Shown here: positions 44,196-53,317 of the stretch, piece by piece
How the letters are laid out: each line of letters starts with the position of its first letter
Numbering within the stretch: the stretch's first letter is position 1
From: Caballeronia sp. SEWSISQ10-4 2
Lineage (GTDB): Bacteria > Pseudomonadota > Gammaproteobacteria > Burkholderiales > Burkholderiaceae
Direction: 5' to 3'
NCBI RefSeq assembly: GCF_030464885.1
Contig: NZ_JALPRJ010000003.1
Location: 1-64,000, forward strand
DNA length: 64,000 nucleotides
The notes under the pieces: generated by a model
Database searches by the model: none
Seen by the model: the letters and a program-made list of their open reading frames with translations, nothing else
Told to the model about the DNA's origin: nothing
Translations under genes and position numbers: made by a program

Positions 44196-45638
44196 ATGCA
44201 CGACTCCGATTGGATAGACCTGGACCGTCTGGTCGAAGACGCAATGAAGTGTTGGGGCATTCCCGGTCTTGCCATCGCCGTGGTTCAAGACGATGAAGTC
44301 ATCTTGCTAAAGGGTTATGGCGTGCGCGAGCTCGGAGTCAACGCTCCGGTTACATGCGACACCCAGTTCATGATCTGCTCGCTGACCAAGTCAGTCACGG
44401 CCGCTGGACTCGCGCTTCTGGTCGACGAGCAACGGTTGGATTGGGAGACGCGAGTTCGTGAAATACTGCCGGAGTTCCAGCTTTGCGACGCGGCCGCGAC
44501 CGAGGCAATCACGATATCCGACTTGCTTACGCATCGCAGTGGGCTTCCGCGTCACGACCGGATATGGTCACCTCCGGGTGAGCGGTCGCGGGAACAGATT
44601 CTTGAAGCCATGCGCTATCTGGAACCCAGCCGAAAGCTCCGCGAAGCGTACCAGTACTCGAATCTCGGTTACGTTGTAGCGGGAATGGTCGCGGAACGAC
44701 TTAGCAGGCAAGCGTGGGAAGAATTTACGGCACAGCGGCTGTTGTTACCTCTCGGCTTCAGCAACTTTGGATTTTCGACAGCAGCGTTGGAATCGTCGAT
44801 CGACCACGCGCATCCGTATGGCCTCGACGGGCGTGATGTTTACCGCGAGGAGTTGTGGCCGATGCATGCGGCACCTGCTGGAGGCATCACTGCCTCGGTA
44901 GAGGATATGGCTCGTTGGCTTCAGTTCCTGCTATCGCGGGGACGCGCCAATGACAAGCAACTCGTTTCAGTTGCCGCGGTTGATGCAATGATGACCCCGC
45001 GCGTAGACGTTGGCGATTCGGAGTTTGCGGAAATTGGCAGAAGCCAGTACGGATACGGGCTAGAGTCTGCACACTACCGGGGTGACCGGTCTGTCTTTCA
45101 CACCGGTTCGCTACCGGGCTGGGCCACGCTGGTCAGCATGCTGCCGGATCATGGGATCGGTGTCGTCGTGCTTACCAACCGCGACCCTTGTTCTGTTCGT
45201 GAATTGATAGCTTACGCAGTCTTTGACCGATTGCGCTCGCTCCCGCCAATCAACTGGCTGGAGATTTTTCAGATCAAACGGAAAAAGCAACTTGAAGAAA
45301 AAGCATACACGCAAGGCTTTGAAGTGCCTGGCGTGTCGGCCTTACTCTTTGGCGAGCCACCCCGCGATTTCGTTGGCGAATATGAACATCCGGCCTACGG
45401 TTGCATCTCAATCGTTCAAACCGCGTCCGAGGCGCGCTGGTCCTGGCGGGGTCTCAGCGGGGTACTGATATATCGCGGTGGAGACTCCTTCCAGCTAAAG
45501 GAGGACGGTATACCTCGCTATGCGAGCGGAATTCCGATCTTGTTTGAGAGAAACGCCGGGGGTCTCGTTGATCGTCTGAAATCGCCGCTCGAGCCGGCCG
45601 TCTCGGATATTGTCTTCCAACGTCAGATAGCCGGATGA
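44196..45638 (+). CDS. Serine hydrolase, class C beta-lactamase / PBP fold
   Basis: 480 aa from the ATG at 44196, with GGAGG 11 bases upstream. The active-site motifs are Ser62-Leu-Thr-Lys65 (CSLTKSVTA), Tyr154-Ser-Asn156 (YQYSNLGYV) and VFHTGSLPGW (HTG, the KTG equivalent). LSDLLTHRSGLP-like and GGITASVEDMARWLQFLL blocks are typical. The last 130 residues are a DUF3471-like lid or beta domain. There is no signal peptide, so it is cytoplasmic or lacks a recognisable export signal. Family members are esterases, D-amino-acid peptidases or amidases; the substrate cannot be predicted. It is a single gene. Confidence 0.88.
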   Translation: MHDSDWIDLDRLVEDAMKCWGIPGLAIAVVQDDEVILLKGYGVRELGVNAPVTCDTQFMICSLTKSVTAAGLALLVDEQRLDWETRVREILPEFQLCDAAATEAITISDLLTHRSGLPRHDRIWSPPGERSREQILEAMRYLEPSRKLREAYQYSNLGYVVAGMVAERLSRQAWEEFTAQRLLLPLGFSNFGFSTAALESSIDHAHPYGLDGRDVYREELWPMHAAPAGGITASVEDMARWLQFLLSRGRANDKQLVSVAAVDAMMTPRVDVGDSEFAEIGRSQYGYGLESAHYRGDRSVFHTGSLPGWATLVSMLPDHGIGVVVLTNRDPCSVRELIAYAVFDRLRSLPPINWLEIFQIKRKKQLEEKAYTQGFEVPGVSALLFGEPPRDFVGEYEHPAYGCISIVQTASEARWSWRGLSGVLIYRGGDSFQLKEDGIPRYASGIPILFERNAGGLVDRLKSPLEPAVSDIVFQRQIAG

Positions 45639-45885
45639 ATGATCGTTTTAGCACACGCTTGCCGAATAGCGGCCGCTAGATGGGCCGTCAGGAACGCTAA
45701 CAATCGATTTGCAAACGGCGACAGATTCCTTTAGAGCGAAGAGAAGAGCGCCCATGATGAGGATGCGTTCAACCCGGGGGCTACATCAGACTTTGAGGAG
45801 CACTTGTCTTGCTGGTCTCAGGCTTTCCTACACAGCTTCAGCTGGACAGCTTGAGGATGCAGATCCTTTCGATTAGGAGCAAAAC

Positions 45886-46656
45886 GTGTATTCGGAGCAT
45901 CCCTCGTTTCCGCAGCCAGAGGACGACACAGTAAGAGTGTGGCGATATATGGACTTCACGAAGTTCGTCTCGCTGCTTGAAAGCCGTTCGCTGCACTTTA
46001 CGCGAACTGATAAGCTCGTCGACCCATTTGAAGGCTCGTACCCGAAGTTGAGCGTGCTCGCCCGACAAAATCCACCTCCCGGCTTCCCGGTTGAGCACTA
46101 CGCGGCATATGCGAGGGCTATGACGGAGGACGCACCGAAGATGGCAAAGAACATGGTCAAAATGGTCGGGCTAAATTGCTGGCACATGAATCAGCATGAG
46201 TCTGCGGCGATGTGGTCTCTGTACTTGAACAACAGTAATGGCGTAGCCATCCAGTCCACATACCAAAAGCTTCGAGACTGCTTCGCGGGCGTTCAAGAGA
46301 ATGTCTTTCTCGGCGAAGTTAGATATATAGACTACGAATCGGGGTTCATCGCGGGGAGTTCAAACGCGTTCGATCCGTTTACATAAAAGCGGAAGAGCTT
46401 TGAGCACGAAAAAGAGGTGCGCGCGGCTATTGTTCGGGCGCCACCAACTGTGGAAGGCGTTGGGTGGGATTTCGCGGCCACGACGTTTACACATGGTGAG
46501 CTAATCCCCGTCGCGCTCAACCTCCTAGTCGAAAAGGTGTACGTAGCCCCGAACTCACCGGAATGGTTTGTAAGTCTGGTGAGGGCCGTAATCAAGCGAT
46601 ATGAGTCAACCTTCGAAGTAATGCACTCGCAAATGGACGCTGGACCGTTATGGTAG
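45886..46656 (+). pseudogene. DUF2971-like gene with one nonsense codon
   Basis: The start is GTG at 45886 with TAGGAGC upstream. RVWRYMDFTKFVSLLESRSL, RTDKLVDPFEGSYPK, then LNCWHMNQHESAAMWSLYLN, NNSNGVAIQSTYQKLRD and VRYIDYESG follow the DUF2971 plan. At 46384-46386 a TAA interrupts ..AFDPFT; the same frame then continues with KRKSFEHEKEVRAAIVRAPP, and VAPNSPEWFVSLVRAVIKRY to a stop at 46654-46656. A single base change (TAC or TAT to TAA) explains it. The truncated 166-aa product lacks the E-K-E-V-R block. Confidence 0.82.
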
Positions 46657-46760
46657 CGACTTCGAACGGCAGGGATGGAGAAATTTCCAGGTCCGGAAGG
46701 GGTCGACATGGGTCTGCCGCATCCGGCAGTACGCGGCCACTAAGCTTCATTCGCACGCCC

Positions 46761-46812
46761 CGTCGCTCGGACGCTCAGACGTCGATTCCGCCCAGCAAAC
46801 GACCATTCGATT
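46761..46812. repeat. Dispersed intergenic repeat, copy 2
   Basis: 52 bases, about 80% identical to 19384-19435. It lies in a stretch without a gene (46657-47355), which otherwise holds only shadow frames. The ribosome site AAAAGGAG of the next gene is at its right end. Confidence 0.55.
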
Positions 46813-47355
46813 TGAGAAGCAGGTCCGCCGTTCACATACAAGCGGCGGGCGCTGCGCTTCTGATGACATGCAGGACGTGTGAGAGAAGGTGGAAGTCCTC
46901 TGTGCGCCACCAAACCGACGCCGAAAAAAACAAATAATGGAGGGGTAATCCCGGGCTTTTTCCCACAACGGTTTCTGCCCCCAATCGTCCTTAGCGTCCT
47001 ATAGTGATGTCAGATGCTGGCCAACCGCGCCGTCGCGGGGGGAAAGTGCAACGGAATGTCCCGGACCCGTTTATCAGCCGCCAACGTACAGTCTTTTTCC
47101 CATTGTGTTTAGACATGGCATCGTTGCGAAATCCTGATCCCGCGACGGCCAGTAGAGCATCCTGCCAGCTCACCGGTCCTAAGGATTTCCTGGTGCGGCC
47201 GAGTAACGAAGATGTGCACGGTCCGGTCGGGAGGAAAAGTTTAGATAGGTGGCGTAGCGGCCCGTCAGGGGACACGGGAGTACAGCCGAGACAGGCTGCG
47301 TTGAGCGGTTGCGGACGCACCACCCCAGTCCTAAAACCCAAAAAAGGAGCCGCCG

Positions 47356-48204
47356 ATGTTGCTTACCCGCATTCCCGATCCCGCTGCCCGCCGCGGACTG
47401 CAGGAGATCGCCGGCTGCGACGAGGACGCACGCGCGCTCGATATCGTGTTCGTCCACGGGCTGGGAGGAGATGCCTGGACCACGTGGATGGCCGACCCAG
47501 GTGACATCGGCACCTTTTGGCCATATTGGGTCGCCGCGGATCTGCCGAAACTGGGCCTATGGACGCTGGGATACGCCGCCAGCGGTTCGAAATGGCAGGA
47601 CGAGTCCATGCCGCTTGCCGACCGCGGCAACCAGGTGCTCGATCTGCTCAGCAACGAGGGCCTGGGCGAGCGCCCGCTGGCCTTCATAACCCACAGCATG
47701 GGCGGCATCGTCGTTAAACAGATTCTCCGCCATGCCGAAAGTTTCGGCGTTCTGCGTTGGGAGGCGATCGCCGCGCAGACCAAGGGCATCGCTTTCATCG
47801 CCACGCCGCATTCCGGAGCGCATGTTGCTACCTTCGCAGAATTGGCCGCCGCGGTTTATCGCACCAATGAGCATGTCAGGGAGCTCGCCGCCCATGACCC
47901 GCGGCTGCGCGAGCTGCACGGTTGGTTCCTCAACTATCAGCGCAAGCGCAACGTGATCTGTCGCGCTTACTGCGAGAAGCGCGAGGTGCGCCCCGAGATC
48001 CCCTTGCTCGGCGTCAAGCTTCCGAAGGGCATTCTGGTCGTGGATGAAACCAGCGCCGAGCCTAACATTCCAGGCGAGCGCGCCGTACCGCTCGACGAAG
48101 ATCACATCAGCATCTGCAAGCCGGGCTCGCGCGATGCCCAAGTCTACAAGGGCGTCATGCGCTTCCTGAAGGATTGCTCGGCGGAAGTGGTCCGCCCTCG
48201 CTAG
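47356..48204 (+). CDS. Alpha/beta hydrolase (SERAC1/PGAP1-like), likely effector of the NACHT-WD40 protein
   Basis: 282 aa. The oxyanion block DIVFVHGLGGDAWTTWM (residues 29-45) and nucleophile elbow AFITHSMGGIVVKQILRH (Ser at about 115) are clear. IAFIATPHSGAHVA carries the TPHxG of lipases, and the catalytic His is probably in VPLDEDHISICKP. These hydrolases occur as effector modules of STAND/NLR-like proteins in bacteria and fungi. A good AAAAGGAG precedes the start. Its end overlaps the NACHT-WD40 frame by 31 bases, so the pair may be one split protein or a translationally coupled duo. Confidence 0.88.
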   Translation: MLLTRIPDPAARRGLQEIAGCDEDARALDIVFVHGLGGDAWTTWMADPGDIGTFWPYWVAADLPKLGLWTLGYAASGSKWQDESMPLADRGNQVLDLLSNEGLGERPLAFITHSMGGIVVKQILRHAESFGVLRWEAIAAQTKGIAFIATPHSGAHVATFAELAAAVYRTNEHVRELAAHDPRLRELHGWFLNYQRKRNVICRAYCEKREVRPEIPLLGVKLPKGILVVDETSAEPNIPGERAVPLDEDHISICKPGSRDAQVYKGVMRFLKDCSAEVVRPR

Positions 48205-51200
48205 GCCCGCTGCAGCAAGCCGCGCCAGGCGCGGCGGGCCTGATAGTACCGGTGCTCGCACACCACGGGGCAGAACCGCACGCAGCATGGTCATCCGCTG
48301 CCCAAGCGGTACAAGCGGCGCTGAGCTGGAACTGGCCGCGACCGTGGGATTTTTCCGGTTACCTTGCCGAAAAGCGCCACGACTTCACCGGGCGCGACTG
48401 GCTGTTCGACGAGGTGCGCAAATGGTACGAAGACGATGACGGCGCCCAGGCGATGCTGATCCGCGCCGACTTCGGCGTCGGCAAGTCGGCCTTCATGGCC
48501 GAACTCACGCACGATGCTCACGGTTTGCAGATCGCGGCCTGTCACTTTTGCAATCACTATGTAAATGCGACGCTCAGCCCGGCGACCTTTGTCTGCAGCG
48601 TGGCGGCACAGTTCGCCGACTCTCTGCCGGCATACCGGTCGGCAGTCGAAGCCGATCCGGACGCCCGCCGCTGGCTCGACGACGCGCAACTGCAACTGGA
48701 TCCGGCGAGTGCGTTCGCGCGCGCGGTCGTCGGCCCGCTCAACGCGATCGAACCCCCGGGTGCGCCCCACATATTGCTCGTGGACGCAATGGACGAGGCG
48801 CTGGACTTCAAGGCCACTGCGGCCATCAGCCATCCGACCACGATCGTGCGCCTGCTCGCGAACCAGGCAAAACATTTGCCCGCCTGGCTGAGAGTTCTTG
48901 CCACGAGTCGACGGATTCAGGAAGTCCTGCAGCCGCTCCAGAACGCGTTCCGGTACGCGACACTGGACGGCGAGGATATCCGCAACCTCGACGACATCCG
49001 CCACTACGTCGCCGGACGCTGCGCCGGCGCAAAGCTGGCACCGATGCTGGTAGAAGGCGGCAAGAGTGCATGCGGTATCGCGGCGTTCCTGTCGGACTCT
49101 GAACAAAGTGGCGGCAAGTTCCTCTACGCAGTCAGCGTACTCAACGACGTTGAGTCCGGCGCGCTGCCGCTGGATCGCCTTAACGACCTGCCACCCGGGA
49201 TGGACGGGTTCTATCTGGATGCCTTCGAGCGGCGCTTTCCGGAGAGCGAGGACTACGGGCCCATAGGCGCATTGTTGGGCGTGCTCTGTGTCCAGCGCGA
49301 GCCGCTGTCACGCGCCGAACTGGCGGCGATCCTGGGCACGACTGAGGCGCAGGTCGGGAAGATACTCAAGCAACTCGAAGACTTCCTGCAGGTGCGCGCC
49401 AGGCGCTACGCCTTCGACCACCTGTCCCTCGCGCAATGGCTCAGCGAGGAAAATGGAAATGGTTTTCCGCGCGCTGGCCGGTTTTCGGTTGCGCCGAGGG
49501 ACGCCGAGGTACGAATCGCCGCCTGGGCACGGCGCGAACTCGCCGCGGACCGCGCGCATGAATCGGCGTATCTGGCGCGACATCTTGGCGCGTACCTGAA
49601 CCCGCGGGAGCGAAACGACCATTTCGCAAGGCTGCTACTCGACTTTCGCTGGCTCGATGCCCGGTTGCGCGCTGCGGGAGTCAATGCGTTGCTCATGGAT
49701 TTCGAAGATGTGGACGAGACCCCGACGTTAAAGGCTCTGAAGCGGCGCGCGCTTCGACAGAGCGCCCATGTGCTCGGATACGACAACATTGACTGGTCAG
49801 GCAATGATTTGTTGGCGTCACAGATATTAGGTCGACTGCAATCACAGGGCGATCAGGACATCCAAGCCTTGGGCGCGCGGGCGACCGAGCACCTCAGACG
49901 CAACGCCGGGTTGGTGCCCCTGACCGACAGCCTTCGATCAACCGAAGCGTTGCACCGTACGCTCGAAGGACATACGGATACGGTATCCGCGCTCGCGGTG
50001 CTGGCCCACGGGCGGCTCGCGTCAGGGTCGTGGGACGGCACGATCAGGGTGTGGAACCCGGCGACCGGCGTGTGCGAGACAACGCTCGAAGGACACACAA
50101 AGCAGGTGTCCGCACTCGAAGTGCTTGCCGACGGGCGACTCGCGTCGGGATCATGGGACGAGACGATCAGGCTGTGGGACCCGGCGAGCGGCGTGTGTGA
50201 GTTGATGCTCGAAGGTCACACTGGTTCGGTACGCGCGCTCGCGGTGCTGGCCGACGGGCGGCTCGCGTCGGGCTCATCGGACAACACGATCAGGTTGTGG
50301 AACCCGGCGAGCGGCGCGTGCGAGGCGACGCTCGAAGGACACACAAACCGGGTGTCCGCCCTCGCGGTGCTTGTCGACGGGCGGCTCGCGTCCGGGTCGT
50401 CGGGCGGCTATGACACGATCAAGCTGTGGAATCCGGCGAGCGGCGCGTGCGAGGCGACGCTCGGAGGACTCAGGATCCGGGTGTCCGCCCTCGCGGTGCT
50501 GGCGGACGGACGGCTCGCGTCGGGGTCGAAGGACGGCATGATCAGGCTGTGGAACCCGGTGAGCGGCGCGTGCGAGGAGACGCTCGAAGGACACAGGAAG
50601 GGGGTGTCCGTGCTCACGGTGCTCGCCGACAGGCGGCTCGCGTCGGGTGGGGCGGAGGAAGACACGATCAAGCTGTGGAACCCGGCGAGCGGCATATGTG
50701 AGGCGACGCTCGAAGGACACACGTACCCCGTGTTCGCGCTCGCGGTGCTGGCCGACGGGCAGCTCGCGTCGGGCTCATCGGACAACACGATCAGGTTGTG
50801 GAACCCGGCGAGCGGCGCGTGCGAGGCTGTGCGTGAAGGACACATCAATGGGGTGGCAGCGCTCGCGGTGCTGGCCGATGGACGGTTTGCGTCCGGGTCG
50901 CTGGACAACACGATCAGGCTGTGGCACCCGGCGAGCGGCGTGTGCGAAGCGACGCTCGAAGGACACGCGGTGACCACGCTCGCGGTGCTTGCCGACGGGC
51001 GGCTCGCGTCGGGGTCGTGGGACACGATCGAGCTGTGGAACCCGACGAGCGGCGCGTGCGAGGGGACGCTCGAAGGACTCACGGGTCGGGTATCCGCGCT
51101 CGCGGCGCTGGCCGAGGGGCGGCTCGCGTCGGGGGCGTCGGACAATACAATCGAGTTGTGGAACCCGGCCAGCGGCGCGTGCGAGGCAACGCTCGAAGGA

Positions 51201-51692
51201 CACGCGGGTCGGGTAACCGCGCTCGCGGTGCTGGCCGACCGGCGGCTCGCGTCGGGGTCGTACGACTTCACGATCCGGCTGTGGAACCCGGCGAGCGGCA
51301 CCTGCGAGGCGACGCTCGAAGGACACACGGACGAGGTGGCCGCACTCGCGGTGCTGGCCGGCGGGCGGCTCGCGTCAGGGTCGGATGACCACACGATCAG
51401 GCTGTGGAATCCGGCGAGCGGCGCGTGCGAGGCGACGCTCGAAGGACACACGGGCCAGGTGACCGCACTCGCGGTTCTGGCCGACGGGCGGCTCGCGTCG
51501 GCGTCGTGTGACAGGACAATCCGGGTCTGGCAGGAACGCAACGGTCAATGGACGGGGACGGTCCGGTTCGTCGCTGACGCCGCTATCCTGGCGCTTGCCT
51601 TCTCGCCGCGCTCGGGGGTGCTCGCGGCAGGAGACCACAGCGGACGTGTTCACTTCCTGAAGGTGGATGCCGTTGGAATTTTTCCGGTGTGA
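48174..51692 (+). CDS. NACHT-type STAND NTPase with 14 WD40 repeats
   Basis: 1172 aa if read from the ATG at 48174; a later start before the WPRPWDF block is also possible. RHDFTGRDWLFDEVRKW leads into Walker A LIRADFGVGKSAF (95-107); Walker B PHILLVDAMDEAL is near residue 200; and LRVLATSRRIQEV follows as sensor. Residues about 590-1170 hold 13 nearly identical WD40 blades (TLEGHT..VSALAVLADGRL, ASGS.DNTIRLWNPASGACE) and a degenerate 14th, enough for two seven-bladed propellers. NLR-like proteins of this design sense a trigger through the propeller and oligomerise via NACHT. The upstream hydrolase would be the effector. It is followed by a strong terminator. Confidence 0.92.
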   Translation: MLGGSGPPSLGPLQQAAPGAAGLIVPVLAHHGAEPHAAWSSAAQAVQAALSWNWPRPWDFSGYLAEKRHDFTGRDWLFDEVRKWYEDDDGAQAMLIRADFGVGKSAFMAELTHDAHGLQIAACHFCNHYVNATLSPATFVCSVAAQFADSLPAYRSAVEADPDARRWLDDAQLQLDPASAFARAVVGPLNAIEPPGAPHILLVDAMDEALDFKATAAISHPTTIVRLLANQAKHLPAWLRVLATSRRIQEVLQPLQNAFRYATLDGEDIRNLDDIRHYVAGRCAGAKLAPMLVEGGKSACGIAAFLSDSEQSGGKFLYAVSVLNDVESGALPLDRLNDLPPGMDGFYLDAFERRFPESEDYGPIGALLGVLCVQREPLSRAELAAILGTTEAQVGKILKQLEDFLQVRARRYAFDHLSLAQWLSEENGNGFPRAGRFSVAPRDAEVRIAAWARRELAADRAHESAYLARHLGAYLNPRERNDHFARLLLDFRWLDARLRAAGVNALLMDFEDVDETPTLKALKRRALRQSAHVLGYDNIDWSGNDLLASQILGRLQSQGDQDIQALGARATEHLRRNAGLVPLTDSLRSTEALHRTLEGHTDTVSALAVLAHGRLASGSWDGTIRVWNPATGVCETTLEGHTKQVSALEVLADGRLASGSWDETIRLWDPASGVCELMLEGHTGSVRALAVLADGRLASGSSDNTIRLWNPASGACEATLEGHTNRVSALAVLVDGRLASGSSGGYDTIKLWNPASGACEATLGGLRIRVSALAVLADGRLASGSKDGMIRLWNPVSGACEETLEGHRKGVSVLTVLADRRLASGGAEEDTIKLWNPASGICEATLEGHTYPVFALAVLADGQLASGSSDNTIRLWNPASGACEAVREGHINGVAALAVLADGRFASGSLDNTIRLWHPASGVCEATLEGHAVTTLAVLADGRLASGSWDTIELWNPTSGACEGTLEGLTGRVSALAALAEGRLASGASDNTIELWNPASGACEATLEGHAGRVTALAVLADRRLASGSYDFTIRLWNPASGTCEATLEGHTDEVAALAVLAGGRLASGSDDHTIRLWNPASGACEATLEGHTGQVTALAVLADGRLASASCDRTIRVWQERNGQWTGTVRFVADAAILALAFSPRSGVLAAGDHSGRVHFLKVDAVGIFPV
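49945..51560 (+). repeat. Array of about 123-bp coding repeats (WD40 blades)
   Basis: Thirteen tandem units share blocks such as GACGCTCGAAGGACACAC, GCTCGCGTCGGGGTCG and GTGGAACCCGGCGAGCGGC. Many blades are almost identical at the DNA level, including at third codon positions, which implies recent duplication or gene conversion rather than long separate descent. Confidence 0.9.
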
Positions 51693-52163
51693 ACCGGGCG
51701 CGTGGTCCCGAACCGCCGGCCCGTCCACATGATCTCCTGCCGTGCGCCTTATGCGCACATTGATCTGACGTCGCAAATCTGCCTCGCGAGCCACCTGAAC
51801 GTGGGCAACTGCCGTGGAGAAGGGCGGGCACACCACTTCATAACCGGATTTTCTTCTGTGTATAAGCACTTTGAGGGATGCCGCGTCTGTTGAAGGGCTG
51901 GATAGTCTAGGGAATCCAGCCCTTCTCGTTTTTGCGACAAACACCCCCATTTACTGAGCACATCGGACAGAATGCCCACCGAGCTTGGGGGCCGCCGAAG
52001 ACCCTCTAAGGCGACAGTAATAAGGAGGCTCGTGCCGGCTGTCGCTCTCAGTGATGGCGCTCGGCTGGCGAGTATTGTGACGCCCGCGGCGTATACGAAT
52101 GGCCGCTCCCCCAACGAAAGCTGCCGACCACGGCTTTGCAAGTCGAATGACAGTTCAGGGTCG
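51693..52163. other. Intergenic, after the NACHT-WD40 gene
   Basis: It holds the terminator at 51893-51933 and otherwise no supported gene. A short frame at 51972-52250 has no ribosome site. Confidence 0.4.
51893..51933 (+). terminator. Rho-independent terminator of the hydrolase/NACHT-WD40 operon
   Basis: AAGGGCTGGA and TCCAGCCCTT form a perfect 10-bp stem with a 12-base loop, followed by CTCGTTTTTG. It lies 200 bases after the stop codon. Confidence 0.85.
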
Positions 52164-52301
52164 AGGCTGTGTCAAAACTCAAAAACACTAGGTTTTAGGG
52201 GGTCGTTTTACCCCCCCGGAGGGTCACGAGGTCCGTATAGAGCGTTCTGACAAGCCGACTTTCTAGCCAAGGCGTAGCGCCACGCGTTTTGACACAGCCT
52301 C
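52164..52301. mobile_element. 138-bp MITE with 16-bp perfect terminal repeats and GGTC duplication
   Basis: GAGGCTGTGTCAAAAC at 52164-52179 is repeated inverted at 52286-52301. GGTC flanks both sides (52160-52163 and 52302-52305). The interior (GGGGGTCGTTTTACCCCCCC) is non-coding. The ends resemble those of transposase-encoding ISs with GGCTGTGTCAAAAC termini, so it is probably a deletion derivative moved in trans. Confidence 0.85.
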
Positions 52302-52305
52302 GGTC

Positions 52306-53317
52306 GACAAGACTCATTCGGGTTTCCCGTCACGCGGCATTCGCAGGGGCGCGGAATCGGGACACGCGAACGACGGCTTAGGCCGAGCTTGGGTTATTTA
52401 TCACGCGCTGCCGAAGAGCGACTGTGATTCAAGTGGAGACATTCGACTTCGTCCATAGCGGCCGGTCAGAACAACATAGAGTAACTCCCCACGAACATAG
52501 GCGGCTCCGGCCGAGCTACGGTCATTCGAACGAGCGTCGGCGACTGCCCTTCATGGCCGCTTATCGCCGATCGAAGCGCCGCGGTCGGTTACGGTCGCTC
52601 GAGCCGAAGCATGGCGACGCCACCTCTTAGCGACATCGACCAACTTACCAGGCACCCTTCTCGGAACTTGCCGGCTTCGATGCCGCCCTGGCCAAACAAC
52701 GTTCCAGTTTCGGCGAGCTAACCCCGTCTTCCGCCAACATGTGTCGTGCTTCGACGCCCGAAAGGTCAACGCCCACTGGGCCTTCAAGGCTGGTCCAGCA
52801 ACGACTCTCGCGACACCTCGGCTTATTCGAGACGCGGCTGAGTCGCTTAAAACCAACTCCGAACTGTGGAGCACGAGGTCCATACCGATCTCGAACCCAG
52901 CGTTGGGCGACGGGTTCTTTGGAAACCCCTCAAAAATCCTAGTCAGGTGTGGCCACAAAACGGCCCCAGATTCGCGCTCGCCGCGCGGCATTTCATCCCA
53001 GTCGAACACGATCCGCTTCGCAACCACCAGTCTCCACCGTTCCCGCCCTAACCCGCGACCGTAGCCGACTCCGTGCGGCTGTCAAGGCGTTCGGGGCCGT
53101 GTCCTGCGCTTTGCTCCGTCCCGCACCAACCCCTCACTTGTTTCCTTGACATCCACCCGGCGCCGGCTCCTTCAGTCGCACGGGCGCGAACTCAGGAGAC
53201 TGGCGGCAACAAAGCCACCCCTGGCTTCGACCAGGATGAAACCAACCCCTACGACGGGGCGGAATCTTGGAGCCCGGTCAGCGCAACACCGATCAACTTC
53301 TTGCTCTGGAGATTGCC
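52306..53317. other. Intergenic with ambiguous open frames
   Basis: Plus-strand 52741-53064 (beginning MSCFDARKVNAHWAFKAG) and minus-strand 52551-53027 (beginning MVAKRIVFDWDEMPRGERES) are both open and overlap in antisense. At most one can be a gene. Neither has a clear ribosome site or known domain, so neither is called. The left part is decayed GCCGA/CATTCG-rich text. Confidence 0.35.

Noticed and set aside
47004..47504. 166-codon plus-strand frame overlapping the hydrolase start
   Set aside because: Overlaps the strongly supported hydrolase gene in another frame and has no ribosome site.
50408..51541. 377-codon minus-strand frame across the WD40 repeats
   Set aside because: Created by the repeat structure of the sense strand; low-complexity repeat product without a start signal.
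49945..51560. Possible CRISPR array because of regular repeats
   Set aside because: Repeats are about 123 bp without unique spacers and encode WD40 blades in frame.
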